NCBI GenBank assembly: GCA_030425425.1
Contig: JAUIAO010000006.1
Coordinates: 62,001 to 126,000 of the forward strand
Source: Bacteroidia bacterium
GTDB lineage: Bacteria; Bacteroidota; Bacteroidia; Cytophagales; Cyclobacteriaceae
Length of the DNA stretch: 64,000 nt
Reading direction: 5' to 3'
This document shows, one piece after another, positions 6,766 to 17,600 of this stretch. The notes beneath the pieces were generated by a model. The model searched no databases. It saw only the letters and a program-made list of their open reading frames with translations, and was not told the DNA's origin. The stretch's first letter is position 1. Each line of letters begins with the position of its first letter. Made by a program: the position numbers and the translations under genes.

Positions 6766-8514
6766 TTATAAATCCTCGTGCCTTTCTCCTCTCAGCACTT
6801 TGTAGCTCACTTCCCAGCGCATGCCGCAGTACTTGCACATTTTGTGATCTTTATAGTTATCATACTGATAGGTCGCTTTAGTCTTGATACGCTCATAGCG
6901 ATGTGTGGTGGTATAAACACGCGTTTTGGTATTGGTGCTGATGCTATCATATGAAGCAGTCTGTCTGGTATCACTGCCCAAATATTTATCTCTGGAGCCA
7001 TACTTCACAGAAATAGATTTGCCCATAAAGTCTGTCGCTTCCGTGATTTCTCCATCCCAGTTTCCACAGCTGGTGCACTTACGATTCAGGTGTCCAAAAA
7101 ATCCAGACAAATTGATGGCAGCCCCGACCAAAAACAACCCGATGATCAGAATCAATTCAAACCAACCAACGGACCCCTGTAAGTTCATAGCTACTGCTAT
7201 CACTACAAAAACCAGCAAGGTGAGCCATAGCACCACATTCATACTCAATCGATACGATGGGCGCTCAAGATGGCTGATAAAGACACCTATAATCATCACA
7301 GGAATGAACGGAACGGAGATTTGCATTAAAAACCAGACGATTTTCAAAATAGCTTGAATCACCCATGTGATAGCCCGCACAGTCCAATGTCCGGATCGCA
7401 GATCCTGCCACCAGCCAATATTGAGTGACCGCTCTTCTCGCTCATAATATCCATCAGCCACGCCATAAAACGGCTCCAACGAGGCAATCATTCTCCAAAC
7501 CGGGAAAAATGACATAGCTCCCCATAAGCGTTCAGACTGCCCAAACAGCACAGAATCCACTTTTCCTTCTGCACCCACATAAACCGCCACGCCCTTGTAG
7601 GCAGATGTATCTCCAATGATCCGTACATTTTCCCAGTTGGCTTGATTTTCAAATACCGAGGTAGCCGGTCCATATCGTTTTTCGACTTCAGCAATGGTCT
7701 GTCCCTTCCAATTCAAAGCCCTTGTGGAAGCCACGGGCTTGACGCTACTCTCATTGATCTCCAACAAGGAATCATCAAAATGATATTTGATATGATTGTC
7801 AATGATATAGCCAATCCTGCCTTTTGATGTTTTCACTTTTAAGTAGTGTTTGTCTTCACCAGAAATATTGGGAGTGGCAATGATCCTTGGAAGGTTTTCC
7901 TCAATCGTGGATAATTTTTTCGTCTTATCCCTCACCGAATACAAAGGTGTTCCTTTGACTATTTCTCCTTTTCTTTCAACACCCGAAAATGCTGCTGGAT
8001 GCATGTAACCTGTTTCTCCTGAAGGTAGCTGCACCTTGACCAGTCTTTGCTGACCTTCCGCAAGCGGTGTTACCTGCACTCCTTTTGGGATCGTTTTTTG
8101 AAGCAAATCAAACTTGGGTTTGCGGGCATCTGTACTCACAAACTCACTTGGCACTGCCACTACCCAATCTTCGGGATCAAAGTAACTCTGCTGTGGTGGA
8201 AATGCATACCAAACATAAAATGCAATAGCCGCTATGAGCATGACCAGTGGGACGATCATTTTTAAGCGATTATTCGGTAGCTCTGACTCAGTAGCCTCAA
8301 TCAAATTCCTCTGCAGATCATACTCTGCTCTTACCTCCTCTTCACCAATACTTTGGGGATCTATACCGTTGAGGACTTTGCGGGTAGCCCTAATTTCCTT
8401 TCTATTGGCAGGCCAAACTGTATCTTCTACCTCATCATAACCTGTCCAGTTAGAGCGGTTTTCGAGGAGCATCTCCCACACTTGATCGTCATAATTGCTG
8501 TTTTCCGTACTCAT
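6766..8514 (-). CDS. Large membrane protein with SH3-like repeats and a split zinc ribbon
   Basis: A 582-residue protein that I do not recognise as a named family. Order: a charged cytosolic head (1-84), one membrane segment (about 85-104, MIVPLVMLIAAIAFYVWY), two SH3-like beta modules (about 115-180 and 185-250), a SmpA-like stretch (GQTIAEVEKRYGPATSVF), a cluster of three to four membrane helices (about 370-480), and a tail with CTSCGNWDG and, about 75 residues later, CKYCGMRW. The two CxxC pairs should form one zinc site with a Ser/Thr/Tyr-rich insert between them. Neighbours give no clue. The role is unknown; envelope or cell-wall sensing is only a guess from the SH3-like modules. Confidence 0.7.
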   Translation of the reverse strand: MSTENSNYDDQVWEMLLENRSNWTGYDEVEDTVWPANRKEIRATRKVLNGIDPQSIGEEEVRAEYDLQRNLIEATESELPNNRLKMIVPLVMLIAAIAFYVWYAFPPQQSYFDPEDWVVAVPSEFVSTDARKPKFDLLQKTIPKGVQVTPLAEGQQRLVKVQLPSGETGYMHPAAFSGVERKGEIVKGTPLYSVRDKTKKLSTIEENLPRIIATPNISGEDKHYLKVKTSKGRIGYIIDNHIKYHFDDSLLEINESSVKPVASTRALNWKGQTIAEVEKRYGPATSVFENQANWENVRIIGDTSAYKGVAVYVGAEGKVDSVLFGQSERLWGAMSFFPVWRMIASLEPFYGVADGYYEREERSLNIGWWQDLRSGHWTVRAITWVIQAILKIVWFLMQISVPFIPVMIIGVFISHLERPSYRLSMNVVLWLTLLVFVVIAVAMNLQGSVGWFELILIIGLFLVGAAINLSGFFGHLNRKCTSCGNWDGEITEATDFMGKSISVKYGSRDKYLGSDTRQTASYDSISTNTKTRVYTTTHRYERIKTKATYQYDNYKDHKMCKYCGMRWEVSYKVLRGERHEDL

Positions 8515-9032
8515 GGCTTATAGATTCAAAGGTTATTTGAAATCAGTTCCAGAATTGTTCTGGATTTATATATGTGTGCTTTATACATGAAAAAAAATCA
8601 GTGTTGAAATATCTCACCATTAATAAATGGGAAGCACTATGCCTCTAACCAGCCATTCATTTTATAAAAAACTATATATCAAACACTTACACTCTAATCT
8701 CTATCACCAATCCCACTGTTCTTTATAGTACTTTTATAGCGTTTTCAATTTACGGAACGAGCGTTTTTTTATCAATAAACGTGATGAAAGTCATAAACCT
8801 GACTAACCCTTGTTAGGTAAGAAAACAGGAATCAATCCTTGCAAAAAACCAGGCTTTGGATTTACTCAAATAAGAAAATGGTATTGTTTCACGTTAGGTA
8901 ATGTATGACCGCAATGTTGTTTTTGTCATTGATCAAACGATCAATAAATAATTCTTGGGAAAGATGAACAATAAATTACACATGATGGATGTTTAATTTA
9001 TAGTTTTCATAAAAACCTTAAGATTATTTAAC
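8515..9032. other. 518-base intergenic region, no gene seen
   Basis: AT-rich, with frequent stops in all frames. It contains a perfect 7-base-arm palindrome, ATTGATC-AAAC-GATCAAT, at 8928-8945 and a short direct repeat GTTAGGTAA near 8814 and 8893. It must hold the promoters of the divergent flanking genes, but no clear TTTG-N19-TAnnTTTG pair was found. Confidence 0.6.
8928..8945. promoter_or_regulatory. Palindrome, possible operator
   Basis: Perfect inverted repeat ATTGATC-AAAC-GATCAAT about 90 bases ahead of the lipoprotein start at 9033. Its symmetry and spacing suit a dimeric regulator; no other evidence. Confidence 0.35.
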
Positions 9033-9776
9033 ATGACGAAATCAAAAAACAGCTCTCCTATCCGGTTCGTAATACTCATTGGATTAGTAATGATCTTCAG
9101 CATCAGTTGTCAGGAAGATGATAGTGATGATGTAACAGATGCCATGGATTTGAGCACACTTACTTCCAAATGGGAATTCGTAGATAATGATGAATTGTAC
9201 ACCCTGGAAATGAATGAAGATGGCAATTATATCGCTAAAAAGAAAAATGCAACTGGTTCCGGCACCATACGGTTTGGGGATTATCAAATCTCCGATAACA
9301 CAGTATATTTCGAGAGCCTTGGTGAGCTTAAAATCACATCAATTGATGATGTGAACCTCTCAGGGGAATGGAGGTCTAATACTGAAAATACTCCGATTAT
9401 AATCTCAGGTAATAGATCAACTACCATATCCGAAAGTGATAGCACCAATTTACTTTGTAAATCCTGGCAGATGGTTTCAGTGAATGGGGAAGAAGTAGAT
9501 ACCGAATATGCTTTGACAGTAATCTGGTCAAATGCTGGTACATACTTCGTGGAATTCGACGAACCTACAGATGAGAATGAAGGTGGCCTGAGCCAATGGA
9601 AGTGGAATGAAAATCAACCAAATTCTCTTTTATATAATTGGGACGGTACATCCAACTGGGATGATGCTGATGAGATCACCATTGTCGAACTCAGTGCTAC
9701 ATCTCTCACCATCAGGGAAGATTATTCGGATGATGAGTCAGAAACTTTCGTCTTAAAACCTCTTCACAACAACTAA
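9033..9776 (+). CDS. Lipocalin-like lipoprotein
   Basis: A 247-residue lipoprotein with leader FVILIGLVMIFSISC and lipid-anchored Cys26, followed by an acidic stretch (QEDDSDD). The mature part contains two similar beta-rich halves of about 100 residues, each starting with a Trp-containing strand (LTSKWEFVDND near 43; LLCKSWQMVSVNGEE near 140) as in Bacteroidota lipocalin-like proteins. Very acidic overall. Probably a surface or periplasmic binding protein; the ligand is unknown. Single gene with a hairpin after it. Confidence 0.7.
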   Translation: MTKSKNSSPIRFVILIGLVMIFSISCQEDDSDDVTDAMDLSTLTSKWEFVDNDELYTLEMNEDGNYIAKKKNATGSGTIRFGDYQISDNTVYFESLGELKITSIDDVNLSGEWRSNTENTPIIISGNRSTTISESDSTNLLCKSWQMVSVNGEEVDTEYALTVIWSNAGTYFVEFDEPTDENEGGLSQWKWNENQPNSLLYNWDGTSNWDDADEITIVELSATSLTIREDYSDDESETFVLKPLHNN

Positions 9777-9787
9777 TGTAATTGCTT

Positions 9788-9821
9788 ACCAGATGTCATT
9801 GATTGCCGATGATGTCTGGTT
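9788..9821 (+). terminator. Hairpin after the lipoprotein gene
   Basis: ACCAGATGTCAT and ATGATGTCTGGT pair across a short loop with two G-U pairs, about 12 bases past the stop. The following T content is weak, so this is a probable rather than a certain terminator. Confidence 0.5.
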
Positions 9822-9955
9822 TGTTTACCAAATTTATTCAGTATCATTCTGAATCTTGTTTTTCAGGGTTTGGAAGAATCCCAAGTGAGATGTAGGTATG
9901 ATCAATTTATTTTGTAAGTGAGCGAAAGTCTAAATAAAACGAAAAACCATTTTAT

Positions 9956-10618
9956 CTATTCTATTCCACCATATTTCAGGGTTCGTACACTATCAATCTC
10001 AGTGAGTTTTAATGTTCCATCATTAAGAATTTCGATTAATGTGATTACAGAGTCTATCTCATATGTAGTACTGTCAGAATAGTAATTAATAATCTCAGTT
10101 GTTCGTATGTCAAATCTATGATATTTCCTTTCTGAGATCATTTTGGAATACATTCTTTGTTTTCCGATAATTTCTGTATCACCTGCAGCCTCTATAAGAT
10201 CTGACCAAGAATCTGAAATTGGAATTTGATCAACGAGTTCTAGATTTTGGTCTATGGTGGCCAAGTGTAGTTTGTACCAACCATCAGCATTTATCTTTAA
10301 GGCTAAAACTGCAATATTTTCTAGTTGAGGTTGAGCTGAATAAATCTCACATGAATATAATCTCCCTAGATCAGTTTTATTTGGAACGAATTTGTCGGTC
10401 CAGTTCAAGTATTGTATCGAATCGAGACGATAATCTCCGCCTACCTTATCAATTACATTCAATACTGTTTTGTTAGTAAACTTGGAGTTAAAATTTGGAA
10501 ATTCAAATAGTTCGGACTTCTCCTCCTTGATTACCTCTTTCACTGGTTCTTTCGTGTTTTTTGTCACACAAGAAGTGAGACAAATAAACAGAAGGACAAT
10601 TACAAGGTTGGTTTTCAT
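9956..10618 (-). CDS. Lipoprotein of unknown function
   Basis: A 220-residue lipoprotein with leader NLVIVLLFICLTSC (Cys17) and a charged linker (TKNTKEPVKEVIKEEKSE). The mature part is beta-strand-rich with Tyr/Asp-rich turns and no motif I recognise. The 3' end points towards the 9033 lipoprotein gene. It lies 37 bases beyond the end of the universal stress protein gene on the same strand, so it could be... more likely the reverse: its own promoter would sit in 10619-10655, inside the tail region of that operon, or it is read through from the BCCT/Usp operon. Confidence 0.65.
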   Translation of the reverse strand: MKTNLVIVLLFICLTSCVTKNTKEPVKEVIKEEKSELFEFPNFNSKFTNKTVLNVIDKVGGDYRLDSIQYLNWTDKFVPNKTDLGRLYSCEIYSAQPQLENIAVLALKINADGWYKLHLATIDQNLELVDQIPISDSWSDLIEAAGDTEIIGKQRMYSKMISERKYHRFDIRTTEIINYYSDSTTYEIDSVITLIEILNDGTLKLTEIDSVRTLKYGGIE

Positions 10619-10655
10619 CTGATAAATTTAACCCATTCCCCGAAAAAGTTCCGTA

Positions 10656-11525
10656 CTACCTCACCATCAAAATAGGAATGTGCATATCCAGCTTCAGAAC
10701 TTGCACCACCGTATTGCTAGAGTGACGATCATCAAATGGCAATACAATCAGGTCCATATTATTTGTAAATGAATAATTCAAAATGGTCTGCGGTATGCTC
10801 TGATCAGACTTATAGCTTAGCTCAATCTTTGGTTCCCCGATAGTTTTGAGATACTTGTTTTTAAAATTCTTCCACCGCTGCTGAATGTTGTCTTTCACTT
10901 CTGGCTCTATGTCCTTGACTGGCACAAATGGGAAGTAAATATTTGGGATAGCATAAACATGCTGACAGGTATAAGTAGCATCCAGTGACTTGGCAAGATG
11001 CTCTGCCTGGATCACGGCGCGTGCTGAGTTTTCTGTAAATTCTATTGGTACGAGTACCTGTTCCACCCGATGAAAAGCCGTCTCCGGTACTACCATCACA
11101 TGAGAGGCAATCTTCTGATACAACACCCGCTCTATCAGATAACCAGATCCTTCGTAGGTCACTTTTTTACCAAAGATGACCAACTCTGCCCCCATGCGCT
11201 TCTGCAAAGCAACAATCCCTAAGGCGGAATTATCATTTTCCTCGATCACCACCTGAAACGACTCATGCTGAAGGATCTTTTTAGCCTTGGCACGCACCTT
11301 ATCTTCCACTGTTTTGGCCAGTGGTTCGCTCAATGTAGACAGTAGCGCTTCTGCCTCATCAGGATAATCAAATCGGATGTTATGATACAAAATCACTTCT
11401 TCCAGATTAGGCAAATGTGCCTTCAGAAACTGTGAGTACTGGATCAACAGTTTATCCATATTGCTGAGGTCCAGTGCCAAAACCACTTTCGTGATTTCAT
11501 GGATGCTTTTTACTTTAGTCGTCAT
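10656..11525 (-). CDS. Universal stress protein family protein
   Basis: A 289-residue protein made of two UspA-like alpha/beta halves (about 1-145 and 150-289). The first starts with ITKVVLALDLSN and the second with VEQVLVPIEFTENSARAVIQAEHLAK, a good match to the UspA nucleotide-binding fold start. The ATP-binding loop GxxGxxxG is not clearly present; VLPFDDRHSSNTVVQ occupies its place in the second half, so it may be a non-ATP-binding Usp. It overlaps the 3' end of the BCCT gene by 11 bases, so the two are co-translated. Usp proteins fused to or paired with transporters are thought to tune transport. Confidence 0.85.
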   Translation of the reverse strand: MTTKVKSIHEITKVVLALDLSNMDKLLIQYSQFLKAHLPNLEEVILYHNIRFDYPDEAEALLSTLSEPLAKTVEDKVRAKAKKILQHESFQVVIEENDNSALGIVALQKRMGAELVIFGKKVTYEGSGYLIERVLYQKIASHVMVVPETAFHRVEQVLVPIEFTENSARAVIQAEHLAKSLDATYTCQHVYAIPNIYFPFVPVKDIEPEVKDNIQQRWKNFKNKYLKTIGEPKIELSYKSDQSIPQTILNYSFTNNMDLIVLPFDDRHSSNTVVQVLKLDMHIPILMVR

Positions 11526-13095
11526 TGTCTTGCTGATTCAAAAATTCTTTAATCACTTCAGTATAGCTCTTTTTAGCCTTCAAGTCTTTCTCTCTATTGA
11601 TTCGCTCATATTCTTCTTTGAGGCCTAGATAAAGACTATAACACATCAACAGTAATATCGCTGCGAATGGCAACCCAGTGGTTAGTGCTGCCGTTTGCAA
11701 GGCCGTCAACCCACCTCCTATAAGCAATGTAGCAGCTACACCTCCTTCAGAAAGTGCCCAGAAAATTCGCTGACCAACAGGAGCATCTAATTTACCGCCA
11801 GAAGTAATGCTATCAATCACCAAGGATCCGGAATCTGAAGAAGTAACAAAAAATGAAGTCACCAAAAATATTCCGATCAGACTAGTGATGAATGTAAACG
11901 GAAACTCCTCCAGCATCACAAACATCGCTGTAGAGATCTCTTCATTCACCGCTCCGGCTATGTCTCCAATTCGATTCAATTCGAGAAATAATGCCGACCC
12001 ACCGAAGACAGACATCCAAAGGAAAGTCAATATGGAAGGCACCAAAAGCACACCCAGCACAAACTCCCTAATGGTACGACCCTTAGAAACTCGCGCAATA
12101 AACATCCCTACAAATGGCGACCAGGAGATCCACCATGCCCAGTAAACGAATGTCCAGTTGGCCTGAAAATCTCCATCGGTGAAAACCCCAGTCCACGTTC
12201 CTAAATGAATGATTTCATTCACATATCCTCCTGTGGACTGGATAAAACTACTGAGCAAAAACACTGTAGGTCCTATGATGAGCATAATAATGAGAAAGAG
12301 TGATGCTACCCGAATGTTCAATTCGCTCAAAACCCTAACACCTTTATCTAAGCCAAGCACTACAGAAGTAGTGGCCGCCAGAGTGATCAGGACGATCAAC
12401 AATACTTGCATCCATACTTCATTGGGAAAACCAAAAAGAAAATTAAACCCAGTTGCGATTTGTTTTACTCCAAAACCCAAAGAAGTAGCCAGTCCGAATA
12501 AGGTAGGTACCACGCTCAGCACATCGATGATATTGCCAATAGGCCCATGGATGCGGTCTCCTAACAGCGGATAAAATACCGAGCGAATAGACAATGGAAG
12601 TTTCTTAGAAAACGTAAAAAAAGCGAGTGCTAATCCGATAATGGCATAAACGGCCCATGCGTGAAGCCCCCAATGCAAATAAGTATAAACCAATGCGTTT
12701 TGCGCTTTGTGGGCATCATCCACAGCAGGAACCGGAGGATTGCTGAAATTGAAAATGGGCTCTGCTACACTAAAAAACAACAAACCAATTCCCATCCCGG
12801 CAGAGAAGAGCATTGCAAACCATGCAAAAAGGCTAAAATCGGTTTTGGCATCTTTTCCTCCCAGACGCATCTTCCCGTATTTCCCAAAAGCTAAATACAA
12901 GGCAACTGCCAGTAGTATATTCACCGTAATTGTAAAAAACCAACCGGTATTGGTAGTTACCCAGGACTGAATAGCCTTAAAGACCTCAGTCATGGGATCA
13001 CCTACGATCAGTGTAAGGGCAATAAAAAAAATGATGATTCCTGCGGAAGGGTAAAAAACAGGAGCGTGAATATCGAAGTACTTCTTTTTGCTCAA
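11515..13095 (-). CDS. BCCT family betaine/choline/carnitine transporter
   Basis: A 526-residue inner-membrane transporter with the usual 12 helices. The BCCT signature WTFVYWAWWISWSPFVGMFI near residue 310 and the GMGIGLLFFSVAEP region near 100 mark the family, which imports trimethylammonium compounds such as glycine betaine for osmoprotection, with Na+ or H+. The start is a TTG at 13095, the only reasonable start between the upstream in-frame stop and the first helix. It forms an operon with the overlapping universal stress protein gene, consistent with a stress-linked transporter. The exact substrate cannot be read. Confidence 0.93.
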   Translation of the reverse strand: MSKKKYFDIHAPVFYPSAGIIIFFIALTLIVGDPMTEVFKAIQSWVTTNTGWFFTITVNILLAVALYLAFGKYGKMRLGGKDAKTDFSLFAWFAMLFSAGMGIGLLFFSVAEPIFNFSNPPVPAVDDAHKAQNALVYTYLHWGLHAWAVYAIIGLALAFFTFSKKLPLSIRSVFYPLLGDRIHGPIGNIIDVLSVVPTLFGLATSLGFGVKQIATGFNFLFGFPNEVWMQVLLIVLITLAATTSVVLGLDKGVRVLSELNIRVASLFLIIMLIIGPTVFLLSSFIQSTGGYVNEIIHLGTWTGVFTDGDFQANWTFVYWAWWISWSPFVGMFIARVSKGRTIREFVLGVLLVPSILTFLWMSVFGGSALFLELNRIGDIAGAVNEEISTAMFVMLEEFPFTFITSLIGIFLVTSFFVTSSDSGSLVIDSITSGGKLDAPVGQRIFWALSEGGVAATLLIGGGLTALQTAALTTGLPFAAILLLMCYSLYLGLKEEYERINREKDLKAKKSYTEVIKEFLNQQDNDD

Positions 13096-13131
13096 AATCC
13101 TGAAAATTTAATGGGCTTTCAATTAAAACAA

Positions 13132-13163
13132 AAAAGGGAAGAACCACCATGGCACTTCCCTTT
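13132..13163 (-). terminator. Terminator of the susCD operon
   Basis: On the minus strand AAAGGGAAG pairs with CTTCCCTTT across a loop that can itself pair (CCATGG), followed by a T run. It lies between the susD stop and the BCCT start, so it separates the two operons. Confidence 0.85.
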
Positions 13164-13180
13164 CTTTTATCATATCATGA

Positions 13181-14656
13181 TTATTTTACTAACCATGTAG
13201 CAGCGTTAAAATCATTACCACCGTCCAGGTTGGCAATAGCTGCATTGTAATTATCAGCATTCAAGCTCTGCTCTTCACCAGGATATAAGAATCTAAGTGG
13301 AAGATTGTCATTGTTGGAGTTTTCACAAGTAGGCCCCAAGAAAGGAATACCGTCGAAACTCATTCCCGACTCGAAATACCATCTTCTCACTTCGAAATAT
13401 GGCTCCAATCCATGGAAGAAAAGGGCTTGCCATTTCTGCTCCCAGATATCTGTAACGGCTGCATAAGCCACACCTGAGTTTGCATAGAAATCACTGAAAT
13501 CAGCCCATCCATAAGGAGCATAATCCACCTGATAGTAGTCCATAGAAGCCTGAATACCATTTTGATAATGTGTCTCTATATCGTTAGTGATCCAACCTTT
13601 TGCAGCTGCCTCAGCTAGAAGAAACTCTACTTCGGCATATGTCATGATGATCCCTTCCGGGCTATTCAACCCGAGACTAGCAGCGCTTGTCTGCGCAGCA
13701 TCATTGAAGTAAATAGCTCCAAGCCTTGATCCGGTAGAGGAGCAGGTAGAACCAGCGCCATTGTCTGCTCCTACGAAAGTAGGCGTGGAATAATCATCGT
13801 TATCAGGTCTTGCGTATCGAGAAAGTCGTGGGTCCTGATTGGCATCCATTACACCATACAGCGTGCTACTTAAAGCCACTGCATCAAAGTCACCAGTTTT
13901 CAATGGAATCGTAGGAAACTGATTCGGGAATCCGCTCAGATAACCAAGCGCTACATTGTCTGCATTAGAGGAAATGATATTTCCAGCATTTACGATACTC
14001 GCAAATTCTGTTCCGGCATTGGCCAGTTGATTATTGGCAGTCATCAGCAATCTCAATCTCAATGAGTTGGCAAATTTTCTCCAAAGTGAAGCATCTCCAC
14101 CGAGTAAAATATCTCCATCGATACTTCCGCTACCAGAAGCCAGCAATGTCTCTGCTCTTGACAATTCACTCAGTAAATCAGCATAAATCTCATCCTGAGA
14201 ATCATAAGCAGGAGTGAAATTGTTCTCTGCTCCGGCAATGGCTTCAGAATATGGAATATCTCCATATGCATTGGTCAATACTGAAAACACCCAGCTTCTC
14301 AAGGTCACTGCTGCACCTTCCAATGCCTGGTTTCCACTCTCTATGGCCAAGGTCTCTACCCCCCTAATATCAGTAAGGCTTTCGTACATTCCTTCCCACA
14401 CTGTTGGAAAAGCATTCCACCTGTAGTCGTCTATTTCAGTACGCAGCGTTTTAGCGGTAAGCTGAGCTGCGTTGTTTCCCAATAGGAAAGATTCCATTGC
14501 CATGGTATTCACACTCTGGCGAATAGCAGAAGGCAATAATACATCCGCAGAAACCGTAGTGGGTTCATTTGGATTGGTATTCATCTCCTCAAATTCAGAA
14601 CATGATATAAATGCTCCGGTCATGATGAGGGCTAAAATTATATGTTTGATATTCAT
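13181..14656 (-). CDS. SusD/RagB family outer-membrane lipoprotein
   Basis: A 491-residue nutrient-binding lipoprotein of the SusD-like_2 type. The start at 14656 gives the leader MNIKHIILALIMTGAFISC with Cys19; a frame opening nine codons earlier is less likely. The FEEMNTNPNEPT segment right after the lipidation site is typical for the subfamily, and TPR-like helices follow (VTLRSWVFSVLTNAYGDIPYSEA). The C-terminal region holds the YAEVEFLLAEAA motif. It caps the SusC barrel encoded 35 bases upstream. The ligand (glycan or peptide) is unknown, and no polysaccharide-degrading enzyme lies nearby. Confidence 0.95.
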   Translation of the reverse strand: MNIKHIILALIMTGAFISCSEFEEMNTNPNEPTTVSADVLLPSAIRQSVNTMAMESFLLGNNAAQLTAKTLRTEIDDYRWNAFPTVWEGMYESLTDIRGVETLAIESGNQALEGAAVTLRSWVFSVLTNAYGDIPYSEAIAGAENNFTPAYDSQDEIYADLLSELSRAETLLASGSGSIDGDILLGGDASLWRKFANSLRLRLLMTANNQLANAGTEFASIVNAGNIISSNADNVALGYLSGFPNQFPTIPLKTGDFDAVALSSTLYGVMDANQDPRLSRYARPDNDDYSTPTFVGADNGAGSTCSSTGSRLGAIYFNDAAQTSAASLGLNSPEGIIMTYAEVEFLLAEAAAKGWITNDIETHYQNGIQASMDYYQVDYAPYGWADFSDFYANSGVAYAAVTDIWEQKWQALFFHGLEPYFEVRRWYFESGMSFDGIPFLGPTCENSNNDNLPLRFLYPGEEQSLNADNYNAAIANLDGGNDFNAATWLVK

Positions 14657-14691
14657 AATATTCTTCTTTTTAAGTCTCGTCATGAATTTGA

Positions 14692-17600
14692 TTAAAATCT
14701 CAGGTTAATGTTCACTCCAAAGCTTCTGGTAGAAGGCAACTGAGTACTCTCAAATCCATTCACGAAAAGTCCATTTCTGATTGAGAATGTCTCAGGATCT
14801 ATTGAAGGTACTTTCGTGAAGAGCAATAGATTTTTACCAATGAATGAAATCGTAGCACTTGGCATATTGAGCTTGTCAGTAAAAGACTTAGGCACTTGAT
14901 AAGAAATGCTGAGCTCTCTTAGTTTGAAGTATGTCGCATCATAAGTTGCCGCTTCGATGTTGTCACGGTTAAAACCATTTCCGTAGTAATTGTAGAAATA
15001 TCCTGTGTATCCAGCACCACCTGGCTGTACAACCACATCATTTTCTGTCAGTTCTCCAGTCTGGTAAGTTCCATCTTCGTTCATAAATTCTCCATCGCCA
15101 TTGCCATCAGTCCAGTTCCATCCCGGACCAACTACTCCACCAGCTTCTTCGAGTGTGTAAACCGGCTCACCGCTTGCATCATAAGACACAGAATGTACTC
15201 TTCTACCTTCCAGAGTAGAAAGATCCAAATTCGGATCATCATTGTTAGTGATGGCACCACCTGTTGCGTATAGAGCATGAGATCTTGAATAGATTTTACC
15301 ACCGATCTGTCCATCAAACAAAATGTTTAAAGTCAGGTTTTTGTACGCAAAGCTATTGCTAAGACCAAGTCTCCAGTCTGGCTGAAATGACCCTGCGGAT
15401 ACTTTTTCGTCTGTAATCATTGGCAATCCATTCTCGTGAATGATTCTACCATCAGGACCTCTTTCGAACCCAAGTCCGTATAGTTGACCCAAAAGCTCAC
15501 CTTCCTTCGCCACATATTCCAAATCTGCTCCACCTTCATCACCAGGGAATACATCATCTATGATGGAGTACTGACCACTGGAGATTACGTCTGGAAGTGA
15601 TTCTACAACCGCACGGTTTCTACCAGCGTTAAATACCACATCCCAACTAAAGTCATTGTTTTCAATCACTCTACCCATCAGTGATACCTCGATACCCTTA
15701 TTGCTAATCTCACCGCCATTGGTTAAGCTAAAGTCATATCCACTAGTCTTAGCTACAGGCAGATAAATCACCTGATCGTAACTCAACATATCGTAATAAG
15801 TGAAATCCAATCTGAAACGTCCGTCAACAAATCTGGCGTCCAGACCCGCTTCCCACGCTTTGGTTCTTTCATTAGTCAGGTTCGGATCTGCAATGGTATT
15901 GTTGGTAGTGAATACTGTAGCTGAACCGTAAGCCGCCTGTGGTGTGAATGTATTACCAAATGAATAAGCCGGTGCTCCATTTCCTACCTCAGCGTAAGAA
16001 CCTTTAAGCTTTAAGAATGAAACCTGCTTTGGCAAGTCGATCATATCCGATAGCACGGCACTCATCGCCAATGATGGGTAACCAAAGCTGTAAGAAGAAT
16101 TATCCAGTCCGGCGATTGGATTTACCAAAGTACTGTTCCAGTCATTTCTATATGTAGCATCGAGGAAGATACTGTTTCTGAATGCGATTGTCGCCACACC
16201 GAAAAGGCTATTAATACCCACCTGTGTCTTCTGAGACTCTACCAAAACACCTGAACGGGCATTGGTCAGGGTGTAAATGCTGGCTGAAGTACCGAAGAAT
16301 TTCAATTCCGGGTTGTTGGCAATCAGCGTGTTAGCATTCTGCCGCATGATGTTTCCACCAACTTTAAGGTCAAAATCCCAATCTGAAAGGTTTTTCTTGT
16401 CTGAGCTATAGCCTAACAAAAACTCAGCATTGGTTTCACTAAAGCCAATTTCATCCTCTCGGTAACTACCTAGTAACACACCTTTAGTGGATGGGGCACG
16501 TCTATACTGTCTTCCTTCGTTCAACACATCAGCACCAAACCTGAATCTCGCACTGATTCTGTCGGTGATGTTGTACTCTACTTTAGCGTTAGTGATCAAT
16601 CTATTACTTTGGAATGCGTTGGTATTTTCATTCGCGATAAACCACGGATTGTTTACCCAAAGGTTTTCTACATATCGCTGCTGTACACCTTCCAGGCCTG
16701 GCTGCCAGTAGTCTTTCAGATCATTGATCTCTACCTGACGCGGATACCATAACCATCCGTACATTACAGAAGATGATTCGTCATACCCTGCATTAGGCAC
16801 ATTGTCAGAAGCAGAAACCACATACATGGAATTGAGTCTCACATTTAGCTTGTCATCAAATAGCTTACGACCTAAGCTTGTCTGAATGGTGTTTCTTTTC
16901 AAATTAGAGTTTGGTACAATTCCACGGTTAGCAAGGTTGGTATATGAGAATCTCATATCGCCATTCTCATCAGCTTTGTTGAGAGCTACATTGTTCACAG
17001 AAGTGATTCCCGTACGGAAGAAATTTCTGATATTATCCTCTGCCGGAGTGAAAGGAGCTGGATCACCATTAGAATTAAATTGTTTGATCAGCTGACCATT
17101 CATTCTTGGACCCCAGTTTTCACCATAAGCTTCGTAGTATTCGTTCGCACCGATATAGTTAGTACCATCTTTGTAACTGTATTTACCATCTCCACCAAAA
17201 CCGTATTCATTCTGATAGTCAGGCAGTTTCAAGATCTTCTGGAACGTGGTACTTGAATTGATTTCAATACCCAATCCATCATTGGCAGAATTACCTTTCT
17301 TAGTCACAATCAGCACCACACCATCTGCAGCTCTGGAACCGTAAAGTGCAGAAGCAGCCGGACCTTTCAATATGTTCATAGACTCTATATCATCAGAATT
17401 GATGATCTGAGCTGCACTACCAAAGTCGATCGTAGTAGAGCCATTTAATCCATCATCCGTACTGTAAAGGTCATTGGTCACTGGCATACCATTCACAACG
17501 AAGAGTGGCTGATTGTTGCCCAATAGTGACGCAGCACCTCTAATATTAATGTTGGTAGAAGCCGTTGGACCATTTCCACTTCCGGTGATGTACACTCCGG

